This document shows, one piece after another, positions 1 through 9,844 of a stretch of DNA of 64,000 nucleotides (positions are counted from its first letter, which is position 1; every line of letters begins with the position of its first letter). Made by a program: the position numbers and the translations under genes. Source of the stretch: Blautia hansenii DSM 20583 (GTDB taxonomy: Bacteria; Bacillota; Clostridia; Lachnospirales; Lachnospiraceae); NCBI RefSeq assembly GCF_002222595.2, contig NZ_CP022413.2, positions 690,501-754,500 on the forward strand, in the 5' to 3' direction. The notes below the pieces were generated by a model. It did no database searches and was not told the DNA's origin. It saw only the letters and a program-made list of their open reading frames with translations.

Positions 1-1
1 T

Positions 2-1018
2 CATATCAATGATACCTTCCGTGTTACTTGTGAGGATAACGGGACAACAAGAAGATATATTTTACAGAGAATGAATAAAAATATTTTCTTAAATCCGGAA
101 GAACTTATGGAAAACGTAGTAGGGGTTACTTCTTGGTTGAATAAAAAAATTCAGGAAAATGGCGGAGACCCAGAAAGAGAAACTTTGAATATTGTTTCTA
201 CAAAAGATGGAAAATCTTTTTGCGTAGATGAAGATGGAGAATATTGGAGAGCTTATATCTTTATTGAAGGAGCTAGTACTTATGACTTAGTTCAGAATAA
301 AGAAGATTTCTATCAGAGTGCTGTTGCATTTGGTCATTTTCAGGGACTTCTTGCAGATTATCCGGCAGAAACTCTCCATGAGACAATTGTGAACTTCCAT
401 AATACAGTAGACCGTTTTGCTAAGTTTAAAAAAGCAGTAGAAGAAGATGCCTGCGGTAGAGCAAAAGACGTGCAGGAAGAAATTAATTTTGTATTAGAAA
501 GAGAAAAACTTGCACACATTTTATGTGATATGCAGTCTGAGAAAAAAATTCCTCTCCGCGTAACACATAATGATACAAAATTAAATAATATTATGATTGA
601 TGATGAAACACGTAAAGCAATTTGTGTTATTGACTTAGATACGGTTATGCCGGGACTTGCAGTAAATGACTTTGGTGATTCTATCCGTTTCGGAGCAAGT
701 ACAGGAGAAGAAGACGAAAGAGATTTATCTAAAGTATCTTGTAGTATGGAGTTATTTGACTTGTATACAAAAGGCTTTATTGAAGGATGTAATGGAAGCC
801 TTACAAAAGAAGAATTAGATATGCTTCCAATTGGTGCAATGACAATGACTTATGAATGTGGTATGCGTTTCCTTACAGATTATTTAGAGGGAGACCATTA
901 CTTTAAAGTACACAGAGAAGGTCATAATCTGGATCGTTGTCGTACACAGTTTAAGCTAGTAAAAGATATGGAAGAAAAACTGGAACAGATGAATGAAATT
1001 GTAAACAAATATCGTTAA
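2..1018 (+). CDS. nahK: N-acetylhexosamine 1-kinase, 5' end outside window
   Basis: The open frame continues to the window edge and begins with a GHINDT-like stretch (HINDTFRVT), typical of the ATP-binding N-terminus of this aminoglycoside-phosphotransferase-fold family. The gene therefore starts before the window, and the ATG at 71 is internal. The catalytic loop THNDTKLNN and the metal-binding IDLDTVMPG are present near residues 180-210. In the family, the enzyme phosphorylates GlcNAc/GalNAc at C1 in the lacto-N-biose/galacto-N-biose pathway, in the cytoplasm. The galE gene about 100 bp downstream fits that pathway. A more general sugar kinase role is possible. Confidence 0.85.
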   Translation, partial: HINDTFRVTCEDNGTTRRYILQRMNKNIFLNPEELMENVVGVTSWLNKKIQENGGDPERETLNIVSTKDGKSFCVDEDGEYWRAYIFIEGASTYDLVQNKEDFYQSAVAFGHFQGLLADYPAETLHETIVNFHNTVDRFAKFKKAVEEDACGRAKDVQEEINFVLEREKLAHILCDMQSEKKIPLRVTHNDTKLNNIMIDDETRKAICVIDLDTVMPGLAVNDFGDSIRFGASTGEEDERDLSKVSCSMELFDLYTKGFIEGCNGSLTKEELDMLPIGAMTMTYECGMRFLTDYLEGDHYFKVHREGHNLDRCRTQFKLVKDMEEKLEQMNEIVNKYR

Positions 1019-1119
1019 GCTTTACTTGAATTTTCAGGAAGAAAGTGGTAGAGTATAAACAAACATAAAAAGTGTTTTGAAACATAAAAAATAGTGCTTT
1101 TCTCAAAGGAGGAATAAAA

Positions 1120-2136
1120 ATGGCAATATTAGTAACAGGCGGTGCCGGATATATCGGCAGCCATACAGTAGTAGAACTTCAGAGTGCAGGTTATGATGTA
1201 GTAGTAGTAGATAACCTTTCCAATTCCAGTGAAAAATCTCTGGAAAGAGTAGAAAAAATTACAGGAAAACCTGTTAAATTTTATAAGGCAGATATTTTAG
1301 ACAGAGATGCGTTAAATGAAATCTTTGAAAAAGAAGAGATTGATTCCTGTATTCATTTTGCCGGATTAAAAGCAGTAGGAGAGTCTGTGGCAAAACCATG
1401 GGAATATTATGAAAACAATATTGCCGGTACTCTTACTTTAGTAGATGTTATGAGAAAGCATAATGTGAAAAATATTATCTTTTCATCGTCCGCTACTGTA
1501 TACGGAGATCCTGCAATTATTCCAATCACAGAGGAATGTCCAAAAGGTCAGTGCACCAATCCTTACGGCTGGACAAAATCCATGTTAGAGCAGATTTTAT
1601 CCGATATTCAGAAAGCAGATCCGGAATGGAACATCGTTCTTTTAAGATACTTTAACCCAATCGGAGCACATAAGAGCGGAACAATTGGAGAAAATCCAAA
1701 TGGTATTCCAAACAACCTGATGCCATATATTACACAGGTTGCAGTAGGAAAATTAAAAGAATTAGGTGTGTTCGGAAATGACTACGATACACATGACGGT
1801 ACAGGTGTAAGAGATTATATCCATGTTGTAGACCTTGCAAAAGGCCATGTAAAAGCTTTAAAGAAAATCGAAGAAAAAGCAGGGCTTAAAATTTACAATC
1901 TGGGAACAGGTGTAGGATACAGCGTTCTGGATATGGTAAAGAACTTCGAAGAAGCTACCGGCGTAAAAGTACCTTATGCAATCAAACCACGCCGTCCGGG
2001 CGATATTGCTACCTGCTACTCCAGCGCAAAAAAAGCAGAAGAAGAACTGGGATGGAAAGCAGAATTCGGCATTAAAGAAATGTGCGAAGACTCTTGGAGA
2101 TGGCAGTCAAACAATCCAAACGGATACGAAGAATAA
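1120..2136 (+). CDS. galE: UDP-glucose 4-epimerase
   Basis: This is a full-length 338-residue short-chain dehydrogenase-type epimerase. The N-terminus has the NAD-binding [10 protein letters not shown] motif. SSSATVYG and the catalytic YxxxK in NPYGWTKSM are present, followed by the substrate-binding C-terminal part ([21 protein letters not shown]). It interconverts UDP-Glc/UDP-Gal and, in related gut bacteria, UDP-GlcNAc/UDP-GalNAc. A strong AAAGGAGG site lies 7-8 bases before the ATG. The position right after nahK suggests one unit for host-glycan hexosamine and galactose use. Confidence 0.95.
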   Translation: MAILVTGGAGYIGSHTVVELQSAGYDVVVVDNLSNSSEKSLERVEKITGKPVKFYKADILDRDALNEIFEKEEIDSCIHFAGLKAVGESVAKPWEYYENNIAGTLTLVDVMRKHNVKNIIFSSSATVYGDPAIIPITEECPKGQCTNPYGWTKSMLEQILSDIQKADPEWNIVLLRYFNPIGAHKSGTIGENPNGIPNNLMPYITQVAVGKLKELGVFGNDYDTHDGTGVRDYIHVVDLAKGHVKALKKIEEKAGLKIYNLGTGVGYSVLDMVKNFEEATGVKVPYAIKPRRPGDIATCYSSAKKAEEELGWKAEFGIKEMCEDSWRWQSNNPNGYEE

Positions 2137-2152
2137 AATAAAAAAATAAGAT

Positions 2153-2204
2153 AAAAGGAAAGAGCTTGCCATAGTTATATGTGTAAACTCTTTCCTCTTT
2201 TTAG
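2153..2204 (+). terminator. Rho-independent terminator after galE
   Basis: The inverted repeat GGAAAGAG / CTCTTTCC, with a loop of about 23 nt, is followed by a T-rich run (CTTTTTAG) shortly after the galE stop. Confidence 0.7.
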
Positions 2205-2249
2205 TTAAAACTCAACTTCTTTCATATACTGTGTTAGGATATTTTTTAC

Positions 2250-3731
2250 CTAGTATAACTTCTTATGCTCATAAACAGCTTCACAAGTAAGTTGCACTCC
2301 CAACTTTTTAAATATTTTCTTGTCCACTGCTGAAAGCATAACAGAGGAATGTACCTGACACCCTTTTAATTTTGGAAGCTGTGCAAGAGCCAGTTTTGCA
2401 AGGTCACTGGTGGCAGCGGTACTGGAAAGTGCAATTAACACTTCGTCTGTATGCAGGCGTGGGTTCTGGCTTCCCAGATACTCTGTTTTTAACTTCTGGA
2501 TTGGCTCAATGGCTGCCGGAGAGATAACATGTACCTCATGAGGAATATTGGCAAGCTCCTTTAAGGTATTTAACATAAGGGCAGCAGAAGCGCCTAATAA
2601 ATCAGAGGTTTTTCCGGTGATGATTTTTCCGTCCTCCAGTTCAAGTGCAACCGCAGGCGCCCCTGTTTCTTTTGCACAGTTAAGAGCGGCAGTAGTTGCT
2701 TTTCTGTTTTCTGTGGAGATGCCTGCCTGTTTCATCAACAGCTCTAATTTGAATACTTCATCATCGTTGTTTTCCCCTTCCAGATGTCTTTCCAGAGATT
2801 GATAATATCTACGGATAATTTCCTGCTTGGAGGCTTCACGACACACTTCATCATCAATAATGCAGTTTCCAACCATATTTACACCCATGTCTGTAGGAGA
2901 CTGATATGGGCATTTTCCAAAGATACGTTCAAAGATAGCACTTAATACAGGGAAAATTTCTACGTCACGATTGTAATTTACTGTTGTTTCACCATAAGCT
3001 TCCAAATGGAATGGGTCAATCATGTTGACATCATTTAAGTCTGCGGTAGCTGCTTCATAAGCCAGATTTACCGGATGTTTCAGAGGAATATTCCAGATTG
3101 GGAAAGTCTCGAATTTCGCATAACCTGCATGAATTCCACGTTTGTGTTCATGGTAAAGCTGTGAGAGACAGGTTGCCATTTTTCCGCTTCCAGGTCCTGG
3201 TGCAGTGATGATAACCAGAGGACGAGAAGTTTCAATATACTCATTTTTTCCATAGCCTTCATCGCTGACAATGAGAGGAATATTACTTGGATAACCTTCA
3301 ATTGGGTAATGGATATATACTTTAATCCCTAAATTCTCCAATTTTGATTTGAAGATATTTGCGCTGTTTTGCCCGGAATATTGGGTAATAACTACGCTGC
3401 CTACGAAAAAGCCTCTTTCTTTAAAGGCGTCAATTAAACGAATTACGTCAAGGTCATAAGTGATTCCCAAATCCCCTCTTACTTTATTTTTTTCAATGTC
3501 TCCGGCACTGATAACAATTACGATTTCGGCATGCTCAGAAAGTTGCATTAACATTTTAAGCTTGCTGTCTGGGGCAAATCCGGGTAAAACTCTGGAGGCG
3601 TGATAGTCGTCAAAGAGTTTACCGCCAAACTCCAGATACAGCTTGTTATCAAACTTGCTGATACGTTCTTTAATGTGTTCTGATTGCATCGATAAATACT
3701 TGTCATTATCAAATCCTATTTTCATATTCAT
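2250..3731 (-). CDS. DUF1846 family protein
   Basis: This 493-residue protein matches the DUF1846 family in length and in its opening (KIGFDNDKYL...). That family has no agreed function. Internal GPGSGKMATCLSQLYHEH looks like a nucleotide-binding P-loop-like segment (residues about 178-195). No signal peptide or membrane segment is visible, so it is probably cytoplasmic. It is transcribed divergently from ftsH. The start is ATG 3731 or the second ATG at 3725; an AAAGGGG site lies just upstream of both. Confidence 0.85.
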   Translation of the reverse strand: MNMKIGFDNDKYLSMQSEHIKERISKFDNKLYLEFGGKLFDDYHASRVLPGFAPDSKLKMLMQLSEHAEIVIVISAGDIEKNKVRGDLGITYDLDVIRLIDAFKERGFFVGSVVITQYSGQNSANIFKSKLENLGIKVYIHYPIEGYPSNIPLIVSDEGYGKNEYIETSRPLVIITAPGPGSGKMATCLSQLYHEHKRGIHAGYAKFETFPIWNIPLKHPVNLAYEAATADLNDVNMIDPFHLEAYGETTVNYNRDVEIFPVLSAIFERIFGKCPYQSPTDMGVNMVGNCIIDDEVCREASKQEIIRRYYQSLERHLEGENNDDEVFKLELLMKQAGISTENRKATTAALNCAKETGAPAVALELEDGKIITGKTSDLLGASAALMLNTLKELANIPHEVHVISPAAIEPIQKLKTEYLGSQNPRLHTDEVLIALSSTAATSDLAKLALAQLPKLKGCQVHSSVMLSAVDKKIFKKLGVQLTCEAVYEHKKLY

Positions 3732-3888
3732 GCCCCTTTTCTATAAATTTTTTTAAACCACTGCGATAGTATACTACAAAAGCAAGGGGAAATTCCAGTG
3801 GTAAAAAGAAAAATGTTTTATTTTGTGTATATTCAACATAAATTTACAAAAGTTTAATAAATGTGTCCTCTTTTTCACAATCTAAATG

Positions 3889-3917
3889 TTGATTTATAGC
3901 ACAGTAATCCTTATAAT
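3889..3917 (+). promoter_or_regulatory. Sigma-A type promoter for ftsH
   Basis: TTGATT (3889-3894), a 17-base spacer and TATAAT (3912-3917) lie 28 bp before the preferred ftsH start. The rest of 3732-3888 is AT-rich and shows no other gene. Confidence 0.75.
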
Positions 3918-3944
3918 AAAAGAGATAGTATGAGGAGGATGAAA

Positions 3945-5855
3945 ATGGATCAAAATCAAAACCCAAGTCCACAAAATAATAATGAAAATGGACCTAAGAA
4001 TAAACAACCCATACTGATGCTTTTAATTTGCATTATGGTGGTTATGTTTTTAGTAAATCTCCTGACAATGACAATGCAGGGAGGTTCCGGTGAAATTAAA
4101 TACAGTGAGTTTGTAGATTTGCTGGAGCAGGGCAAGGTTCAGGAGGTACAGATTAAAGGGGAAACTTTAAGAGTTACCTTAAAAGAGCAGCAGCGCATGG
4201 GCGTAAAAAAAGAAGTTTATACGGTTCTTTCCGAAGATAAGACCGATTTGGTAAAAAGACTGGAAAGAGCAGGAGTCAATGACTATTATACTGAAAAGCC
4301 CAATGTAGTTATGGAAATTCTGTTCAGTCTGATTAGTCTGATTGTACCGATTGTTTTAATGTTCTTCCTGCTGAATATGCTGTTTCGCCGTATGAATAAA
4401 AACGGCGGCATGATGGGCGGCGTAGGAAAGAGCAAAGCAAAAGCTTACGTACAGAAGGAAACAGGAATTACTTTTAAGGATGTGGCAGGACAGGATGAAG
4501 CAAAAGAGTCCTTACAGGAGGTTGTTGATTTTCTGCATAATCCGGGAAAATACACTGCTATCGGTGCAAAGCTTCCAAAAGGTGCATTGCTTGTAGGACC
4601 TCCGGGTACAGGTAAAACACTTCTGGCAAAAGCAGTTGCCGGAGAAGCGCACGTTCCGTTCTTTTCCTTGTCCGGTTCTGACTTCGTGGAAATGTTTGTC
4701 GGCGTAGGTGCATCACGAGTACGTGATTTGTTTGAAGAAGCAAAGAAAAATGCCCCATGTATCATCTTTATTGATGAAGTGGATGCCATCGGAAAGAGCA
4801 GAGACTCCAGATTTGGAGGAAACGATGAACGTGAGCAGACCTTAAACCAGCTTCTTGCAGAAATGGATGGATTTGATACTTCCAAGGGACTTTTAATTCT
4901 GGCTGCGACAAACAGACCGGAGGTGTTAGACCCTGCGCTTTTAAGACCGGGACGTTTTGACAGACGTGTAATTGTAGACCGTCCTGATTTAAAGGGAAGG
5001 ATTAGTATTCTGAAGGTACATGCAAAAAATGTTTCCTTAGATGAAACCGTAGATTTAGAGGGAATTGCCCTTGCTACTTCCGGAGCTGTGGGTTCAGATT
5101 TGGCAAATATGGTCAATGAAGCTGCTATTTTGGCAGTAAAGAACGGGAGACAGGCTGTATCACAGAAAGACTTATTAGAAGCCGTAGAGGTTGTTCTGGT
5201 AGGTAAGGAAAAGAAAGACAGAATTTTAAGCAAGGAAGAAAGAAAGATTGTTTCTTATCATGAAGTAGGACATGCACTGGTAAGCGCATTGCAGAAGGAC
5301 TCTGAACCGGTACAGAAAATTACCATTGTCCCCAGAACCATGGGTGCGCTGGGATATGTTATGCACGTTCCGGAGGAAGAAAAGTTCTTAAATACCAGAA
5401 AAGAATTAGAGGCAATGCTGGTGGGATATTTAGGTGGACGTGCAGCCGAGGAAATCGTGTTTGACACCGTTACTACCGGCGCAGCAAACGATATTGAGCA
5501 GGCTACAAAAATTGCCAGAGCTATGATTACCCAGTATGGTATGTCTGACCGTTTTGGATTAATGGGGCTTGCAGAGAGTCAGAACCAGTATCTTGACGGA
5601 AGAAGCATGTTAAACTGCGGCGACTCTACGGCTACGGAGATTGACCACGAGGTTATGAAGCTTCTGAAAAAATCATATGATGAAGCAAAGAGACTTTTAA
5701 GTGAAAATCGTGAAGCTCTTGATAAAATTGCAGAATTTCTTATTCAAAAAGAAACTATTACAGGTAAGGAATTTATGAAAATTTTCCATGAGATAAAAGG
5801 AATAAAGGAACCTACAGAAGAAGTAGCGGCTGTAGAAGCAGAAATAAAAGAATAA
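3945..5855 (+). CDS. ftsH: ATP-dependent zinc metalloprotease FtsH
   Basis: This membrane-bound AAA+ protease has two N-terminal membrane segments (about residues 20-45 and 125-150) flanking an external domain. The AAA module follows, with Walker A GPPGTGKT and Walker [12 protein letters not shown], then the zinc site HEVGH in the protease domain. FtsH removes misfolded membrane proteins and regulators. I choose the ATG at 3945 because AGGAGG (3933-3938) sits 6 bases before it. ATGs at 3930 and 3939 overlap that site. Length (about 636 aa) is normal. Confidence 0.97.
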   Translation: MDQNQNPSPQNNNENGPKNKQPILMLLICIMVVMFLVNLLTMTMQGGSGEIKYSEFVDLLEQGKVQEVQIKGETLRVTLKEQQRMGVKKEVYTVLSEDKTDLVKRLERAGVNDYYTEKPNVVMEILFSLISLIVPIVLMFFLLNMLFRRMNKNGGMMGGVGKSKAKAYVQKETGITFKDVAGQDEAKESLQEVVDFLHNPGKYTAIGAKLPKGALLVGPPGTGKTLLAKAVAGEAHVPFFSLSGSDFVEMFVGVGASRVRDLFEEAKKNAPCIIFIDEVDAIGKSRDSRFGGNDEREQTLNQLLAEMDGFDTSKGLLILAATNRPEVLDPALLRPGRFDRRVIVDRPDLKGRISILKVHAKNVSLDETVDLEGIALATSGAVGSDLANMVNEAAILAVKNGRQAVSQKDLLEAVEVVLVGKEKKDRILSKEERKIVSYHEVGHALVSALQKDSEPVQKITIVPRTMGALGYVMHVPEEEKFLNTRKELEAMLVGYLGGRAAEEIVFDTVTTGAANDIEQATKIARAMITQYGMSDRFGLMGLAESQNQYLDGRSMLNCGDSTATEIDHEVMKLLKKSYDEAKRLLSENREALDKIAEFLIQKETITGKEFMKIFHEIKGIKEPTEEVAAVEAEIKE

Positions 5856-5871
5856 ATAAAAGAATAAATAG

Positions 5872-5922
5872 AAATCCTCCTTCTTTTTCAATACAAAAGA
5901 ATAAAAAGAAGGAGGATTTTTT
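5872..5922 (+). terminator. Strong rho-independent terminator between ftsH and uvrC
   Basis: AAATCCTCCTTCTTTTT pairs perfectly with AAAAAGAAGGAGGATTT around a 14-nt loop, followed by TTTT. The stem encloses an AGGAGG-like sequence, but the uvrC site lies beyond it. Confidence 0.85.
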
Positions 5923-5938
5923 GCGAAAGGAGAGCAGA

Positions 5939-7801
5939 ATGTTTCACATAGAAGAAGAGTTGAAAAAACTGCCTTCTCTTCCAGGTGTCTATATTATGCA
6001 CGATGAGCAGGATGCCATTATTTATGTTGGGAAGGCAATCAGTCTGAAAAACAGGGTCAGACAATATTTTCAGAAAAGCAGAAATCTGGGAATTAAAAAG
6101 GAGCAGATGGTAGAACAAATCGCCCGTTTTGAGTATATTGTGACAGACTCAGAACTAGAGGCGCTGGTGTTAGAGTCTAATTTGATTAAAGAGCATTGCC
6201 CAAAATACAACACCATGTTAAAGGACGACAAAAATTATCCTTTTATCAAAGTAACGGCAGGGGAAGCATTTCCACGAATTATGACAGCCAGAAGTATGAA
6301 GAAGGATAAATCCAAATATTTCGGACCATACACCAGCGCAGGAGCTGTTAAAGATGTGATTGAGCTTACACGTAAGCTTTATCATTTAAGAACCTGTAAT
6401 CGAAATCTGCCAAGAGATATCGGAAAAGAGAGACCTTGTCTTTATTATCATATTAAGCAGTGTGATGCGCCTTGTCAGGGTTACATTACAGAAGCGGCTT
6501 ATCAAAAACAGGTGGAGGAGCTCCTTGATTTTTTAAACGGAAATCACAAGAAAATTCTTACGCAGCTGGAGGGGAAAATGTATGAAGCGTCTGAAAAAAT
6601 GGAGTTTGAGGATGCTGCCCAGTACAGAGATTTGATACAAAGTGTGAAAAAAATAGGAGAAAGGCAGAAGATTACCGACCATCCGGGAGAAGATAAGGAT
6701 ATTATTGCAGCGGCAATGGAAGATGCAGATGCAGTGGTGCAGGTATTTTTTGTAAGGGACGGAAAGCTGATTGGCAGAGACCATTTTTATATGAAGTCAG
6801 CGCCGGGAGAAAACAGAAAAGGGATTTTATCCAGCTTTTTAAAACAGTTTTATGCGGGAACTCCTTTTATACCAAAAGAAATTATGCTTCAGGAAGAAGT
6901 GGAAGACATGGAGCTGATAGCCAAGTGGCTGGAGTCCAGAAAAGGGAAAAAAGTGCGTATTTCTGTACCCAAGAAGGGTACAAAGGAAAAGCTGGTAGAA
7001 ATGGCATACCACAATGCAAAATTGGTTTTAAGGCAGGATAAGGAGCGGATAAAAAGAGAAGAGGGGAGGACCATAGGCGCTGTGAAAGAAATCGAGGCGC
7101 TTTTGGGATTGTCCGGTATTCAGAGAATGGAGGCCTACGATATTTCAAATATCAGCGGTTTTCAGTCCGTAGGTTCTATGGTGGTGTACGAAAAAGGAAA
7201 GCCAAAGCGCAGCGATTATAGAAAGTTTAAAATCAAAAGTGTGCAGGGACCAAACGATTATGCCAGTATGGAAGAAGTACTTACACGCCGTTTTGTACAT
7301 GGGATGGACGAGCGGGAAGAACGGAAGCAGCAGCTGGAAGATGAATTTGGAAGCTTTACCCGTTTTCCTGATTTAATTCTCATGGACGGAGGCAAGGGAC
7401 AGGTAAATATTGCTTTGGAGGTTTTGGAAAAGCTGCAGCTTACCATTCCTGTATGCGGTATGGTAAAGGATGATAAGCATCGTACAAGAGGCTTGTATTA
7501 TAACAATCAGGAAATTCCTATCAGCAGAGACAGCGAAGGCTTCAAGCTGATTACCAGAGTACAGGATGAGGCTCACAGATTTGCTATTGAATATCATCGT
7601 TCTCTGCGAAGCAAGGGCCAGGTACATTCTGTTTTAGATGATATTCCGGGGATTGGAGAGACAAGAAGAAAGGCGCTTATGCGGCATTTTAAAGGACTGG
7701 ACGGTATTCGTGAGGCATCTGTGGAAACCCTTTCCAATATTGAGTCTATGAATGAGAAGGCAGCCAGACAGGTCTATGACTTTTTTCATAAAAAGGAGTG
7801 A
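5939..7801 (+). CDS. uvrC: Excinuclease ABC subunit C
   Basis: UvrC makes both incisions in nucleotide excision repair with UvrA and UvrB. The N-terminal GIY-YIG nuclease ([19 protein letters not shown]) is at residues 10-90. The UVR contact segment ([15 protein letters not shown]) is near 200, the RNase H-like second nuclease at about 370-530, and a helix-hairpin-helix end ([18 protein letters not shown]) near 570. The ATG at 5939 follows AAAGGAG at a proper distance. An in-frame TTG at 5921 overlaps the terminator and is less likely. Confidence 0.97.
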   Translation: MFHIEEELKKLPSLPGVYIMHDEQDAIIYVGKAISLKNRVRQYFQKSRNLGIKKEQMVEQIARFEYIVTDSELEALVLESNLIKEHCPKYNTMLKDDKNYPFIKVTAGEAFPRIMTARSMKKDKSKYFGPYTSAGAVKDVIELTRKLYHLRTCNRNLPRDIGKERPCLYYHIKQCDAPCQGYITEAAYQKQVEELLDFLNGNHKKILTQLEGKMYEASEKMEFEDAAQYRDLIQSVKKIGERQKITDHPGEDKDIIAAAMEDADAVVQVFFVRDGKLIGRDHFYMKSAPGENRKGILSSFLKQFYAGTPFIPKEIMLQEEVEDMELIAKWLESRKGKKVRISVPKKGTKEKLVEMAYHNAKLVLRQDKERIKREEGRTIGAVKEIEALLGLSGIQRMEAYDISNISGFQSVGSMVVYEKGKPKRSDYRKFKIKSVQGPNDYASMEEVLTRRFVHGMDEREERKQQLEDEFGSFTRFPDLILMDGGKGQVNIALEVLEKLQLTIPVCGMVKDDKHRTRGLYYNNQEIPISRDSEGFKLITRVQDEAHRFAIEYHRSLRSKGQVHSVLDDIPGIGETRRKALMRHFKGLDGIREASVETLSNIESMNEKAARQVYDFFHKKE

Positions 7802-7820
7802 CAAAGGTCGGGCAGTTTGC

Positions 7821-7849
7821 TTGTCATGTAAAAATAGATATGATAAAAT
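7821..7849 (+). promoter_or_regulatory. Probable promoter for hprK-glcK
   Basis: TTGTCA (7821-7826), a 17-base spacer and TAAAAT (7844-7849) lie about 40 bp before the hprK start, in the 88-bp gap after uvrC. Confidence 0.6.
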
Positions 7850-7889
7850 AAAACAAGAAGTTTAAGACTGAATAGAAGGAGAATGGAAC

Positions 7890-8837
7890 ATGAATGGTGT
7901 AGAATTAAAGAAAATGGTACAGGAATTAAATCTGTATAATAAAACACCGGAAGTTGACATTTCAAAGAAAATGATTAATACGCCGGAAATTAACCGTCCT
8001 GCTTTGCAGCTGACAGGATATTTAGAGCATTTTGAAAATGAGAGAGTACAGATTATCGGATATGTAGAATATACTTATCTTCTTCACCTCAGTAGAGAAG
8101 AAAAAATCGTGGCTTTCGAGAGATTTGTCTCCAGCAAAATTCCATGTGTGGTATTCACTACGATGACAGAGCCGGATGAGGATATGCTGAGTCTGGCAAT
8201 GAAATATGATGTTCCTGTGCTGGTGACACATAATACAACTTCTGTATTTATGGCAGAGATTATCCGATGGCTGAATGTGCAGCTTGCACCATGTATCTCT
8301 ATTCACGGGGTTTTGGTAGATGTTTATGGTGAGGGCGTTTTAATTACCGGTGAAAGCGGTATCGGAAAGAGCGAGGCTGCTCTGGAGCTGATTAAGAGAG
8401 GTCATCGTCTGGTAAGCGATGATGTTGTGGAGCTGCGCCGTGTCAGTGACGTTACCTTGGTAGGCTCTGCGCCGGACATTACCCGTCATTTTATTGAGCT
8501 TCGAGGCATTGGTATTATTGATGTGAAAACACTGTTTGGTGTTGAAAGTGTAAAGGATACCCAGTCTATTGATTTGGTTATTAAATTAGAAGAGTGGAAT
8601 AAAGACAAGGAATATGACCGTCTGGGAATGGAAGAGGAATATACGGAATTTTTAGGTAATAAAATTGTATGCCATTCTCTGCCAATTCGTCCGGGACGTA
8701 ATCTGGCAGTTATCGTAGAGTCAGCGGCAGTTAATCACAGACAGAAGAAAATGGGTTATAATGCAGCTCAGGAATTATACCGGAGAGTGCAGGAAAATAT
8801 GACAAAAAAAAGAGGAATGGAGAATGAGGATGAGTAA
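7890..8837 (+). CDS. hprK: HPr kinase/phosphorylase
   Basis: This bifunctional enzyme phosphorylates and dephosphorylates Ser46 of HPr and so sets carbon catabolite control. The protein has 315 residues, the usual length. Walker A is GESGIGKSE (about residues 153-161), followed by the signature SDDVVELRR and ELRGIGIIDV. The start has a GAAGGAGAATGGAAC leader before the ATG. Its 3' end overlaps the glucokinase gene by 14 bp, indicating an operon linking sugar sensing and phosphorylation. Confidence 0.97.
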   Translation: MNGVELKKMVQELNLYNKTPEVDISKKMINTPEINRPALQLTGYLEHFENERVQIIGYVEYTYLLHLSREEKIVAFERFVSSKIPCVVFTTMTEPDEDMLSLAMKYDVPVLVTHNTTSVFMAEIIRWLNVQLAPCISIHGVLVDVYGEGVLITGESGIGKSEAALELIKRGHRLVSDDVVELRRVSDVTLVGSAPDITRHFIELRGIGIIDVKTLFGVESVKDTQSIDLVIKLEEWNKDKEYDRLGMEEEYTEFLGNKIVCHSLPIRPGRNLAVIVESAAVNHRQKKMGYNAAQELYRRVQENMTKKRGMENEDE

Positions 8838-9771
8838 GTATTGTTTTGGAATTGATGTAGGGGGAACAACGATTAAATGTGCGCTGTTTTTAAATGATGG
8901 AACTATTTTGGATAAATGGGAAATCAAAACAAATACAGACAATGGCGGCGAGAGAATTCTTCCAGATATTGCAGATGGAATTGAAGCAAAGCTGAAAGAA
9001 AAGAAAATAGACAAGGCAGAGGTAGAAGGAATTGGTATTGGATTGCCGGGACCGATTGAAGAAAATGGTGAGATTGCATGTGCGGTCAACCTTCACTGGG
9101 GCAGAAAGAACATTGAAAAAGAATTAAACGAGCTGACAGGAATGGCTGTAAAAGCAGGAAATGACGCAAATGTAGCTGCTCTTGGAGAAATGTGGAGGGG
9201 TGGCGGAAAAGGCGCTAAAAACCTGATTATGGCAACTCTCGGAACTGGCGTAGGCGGCGGAATTATTGTCAACGAGAGGATTGTAACAGGGGCTCACGGT
9301 GCAGGCGGAGAAATCGGACATGCTCTGGTAAATCCTCATGAAACCATTCCTTGTAACTGTGGAAACAAAGGCTGTCTGGAGCAGTATGCGTCTGCAACAG
9401 GAATTGCAAGACTGGCAAGAGAAGCTCTGGAAGCTTCCCAGAAAGCTTCTGTTTTAAGAGAAAAAGAAAGAGTAACTGCAAAGGATGTTTTTGACGCATA
9501 TAAAGAGCAGGATGAATTAGCAGGAGAAATTGTTGAAAAATTCGCAAGATATCTGGGACATGCTCTGGCAATTTTTGCCAGTGTATCAGATCCGGATGTG
9601 ATTGTTATTGGCGGCGGTGTTTCAAAGGCAGGAGAAGTTTTAGTAGACTGTGTACAGAAGCAGTACGAGAAATTTGCATTTTCCGCATGTAAGAAAACAC
9701 CGATTAAGCTGGCTATACTGGGAAATGATGCCGGTATTTGCGGCGCTGCGAAATTGATTTTAAGCAGATAA
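8824..9771 (+). CDS. glcK: ROK-family glucokinase
   Basis: The N-terminal phosphate-binding DVGGTTIKCALF and the ROK zinc/signature motif CNCGNKGCLEQYAS (near residue 180) identify a ROK kinase. GTGVGGGIIV and GGGVSKAGEV are also present. It probably makes glucose 6-phosphate in the cytoplasm. The start is ATG 8824 or, slightly better spaced from the GGAGAATGAGG stretch, ATG 8830. It is coupled to hprK. Confidence 0.92.
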   Translation: MRMSKYCFGIDVGGTTIKCALFLNDGTILDKWEIKTNTDNGGERILPDIADGIEAKLKEKKIDKAEVEGIGIGLPGPIEENGEIACAVNLHWGRKNIEKELNELTGMAVKAGNDANVAALGEMWRGGGKGAKNLIMATLGTGVGGGIIVNERIVTGAHGAGGEIGHALVNPHETIPCNCGNKGCLEQYASATGIARLAREALEASQKASVLREKERVTAKDVFDAYKEQDELAGEIVEKFARYLGHALAIFASVSDPDVIVIGGGVSKAGEVLVDCVQKQYEKFAFSACKKTPIKLAILGNDAGICGAAKLILSR

Positions 9772-9793
9772 AAATCGGAAATAATATGATATA

Positions 9794-9832
9794 GAAAAAG
9801 CAGGTTTTCACTATGGAAAACCTGCTTTTTAT
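9794..9832. terminator. Bidirectional terminator between glcK and the PBP gene
   Basis: AAAAAGCAGGTTTTC pairs with GAAAACCTGCTTTTT around a short loop. The A-run on one side and T-run on the other let it end transcription from both converging genes. Confidence 0.85.
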
Positions 9833-9844
9833 TGCTTTAAAATT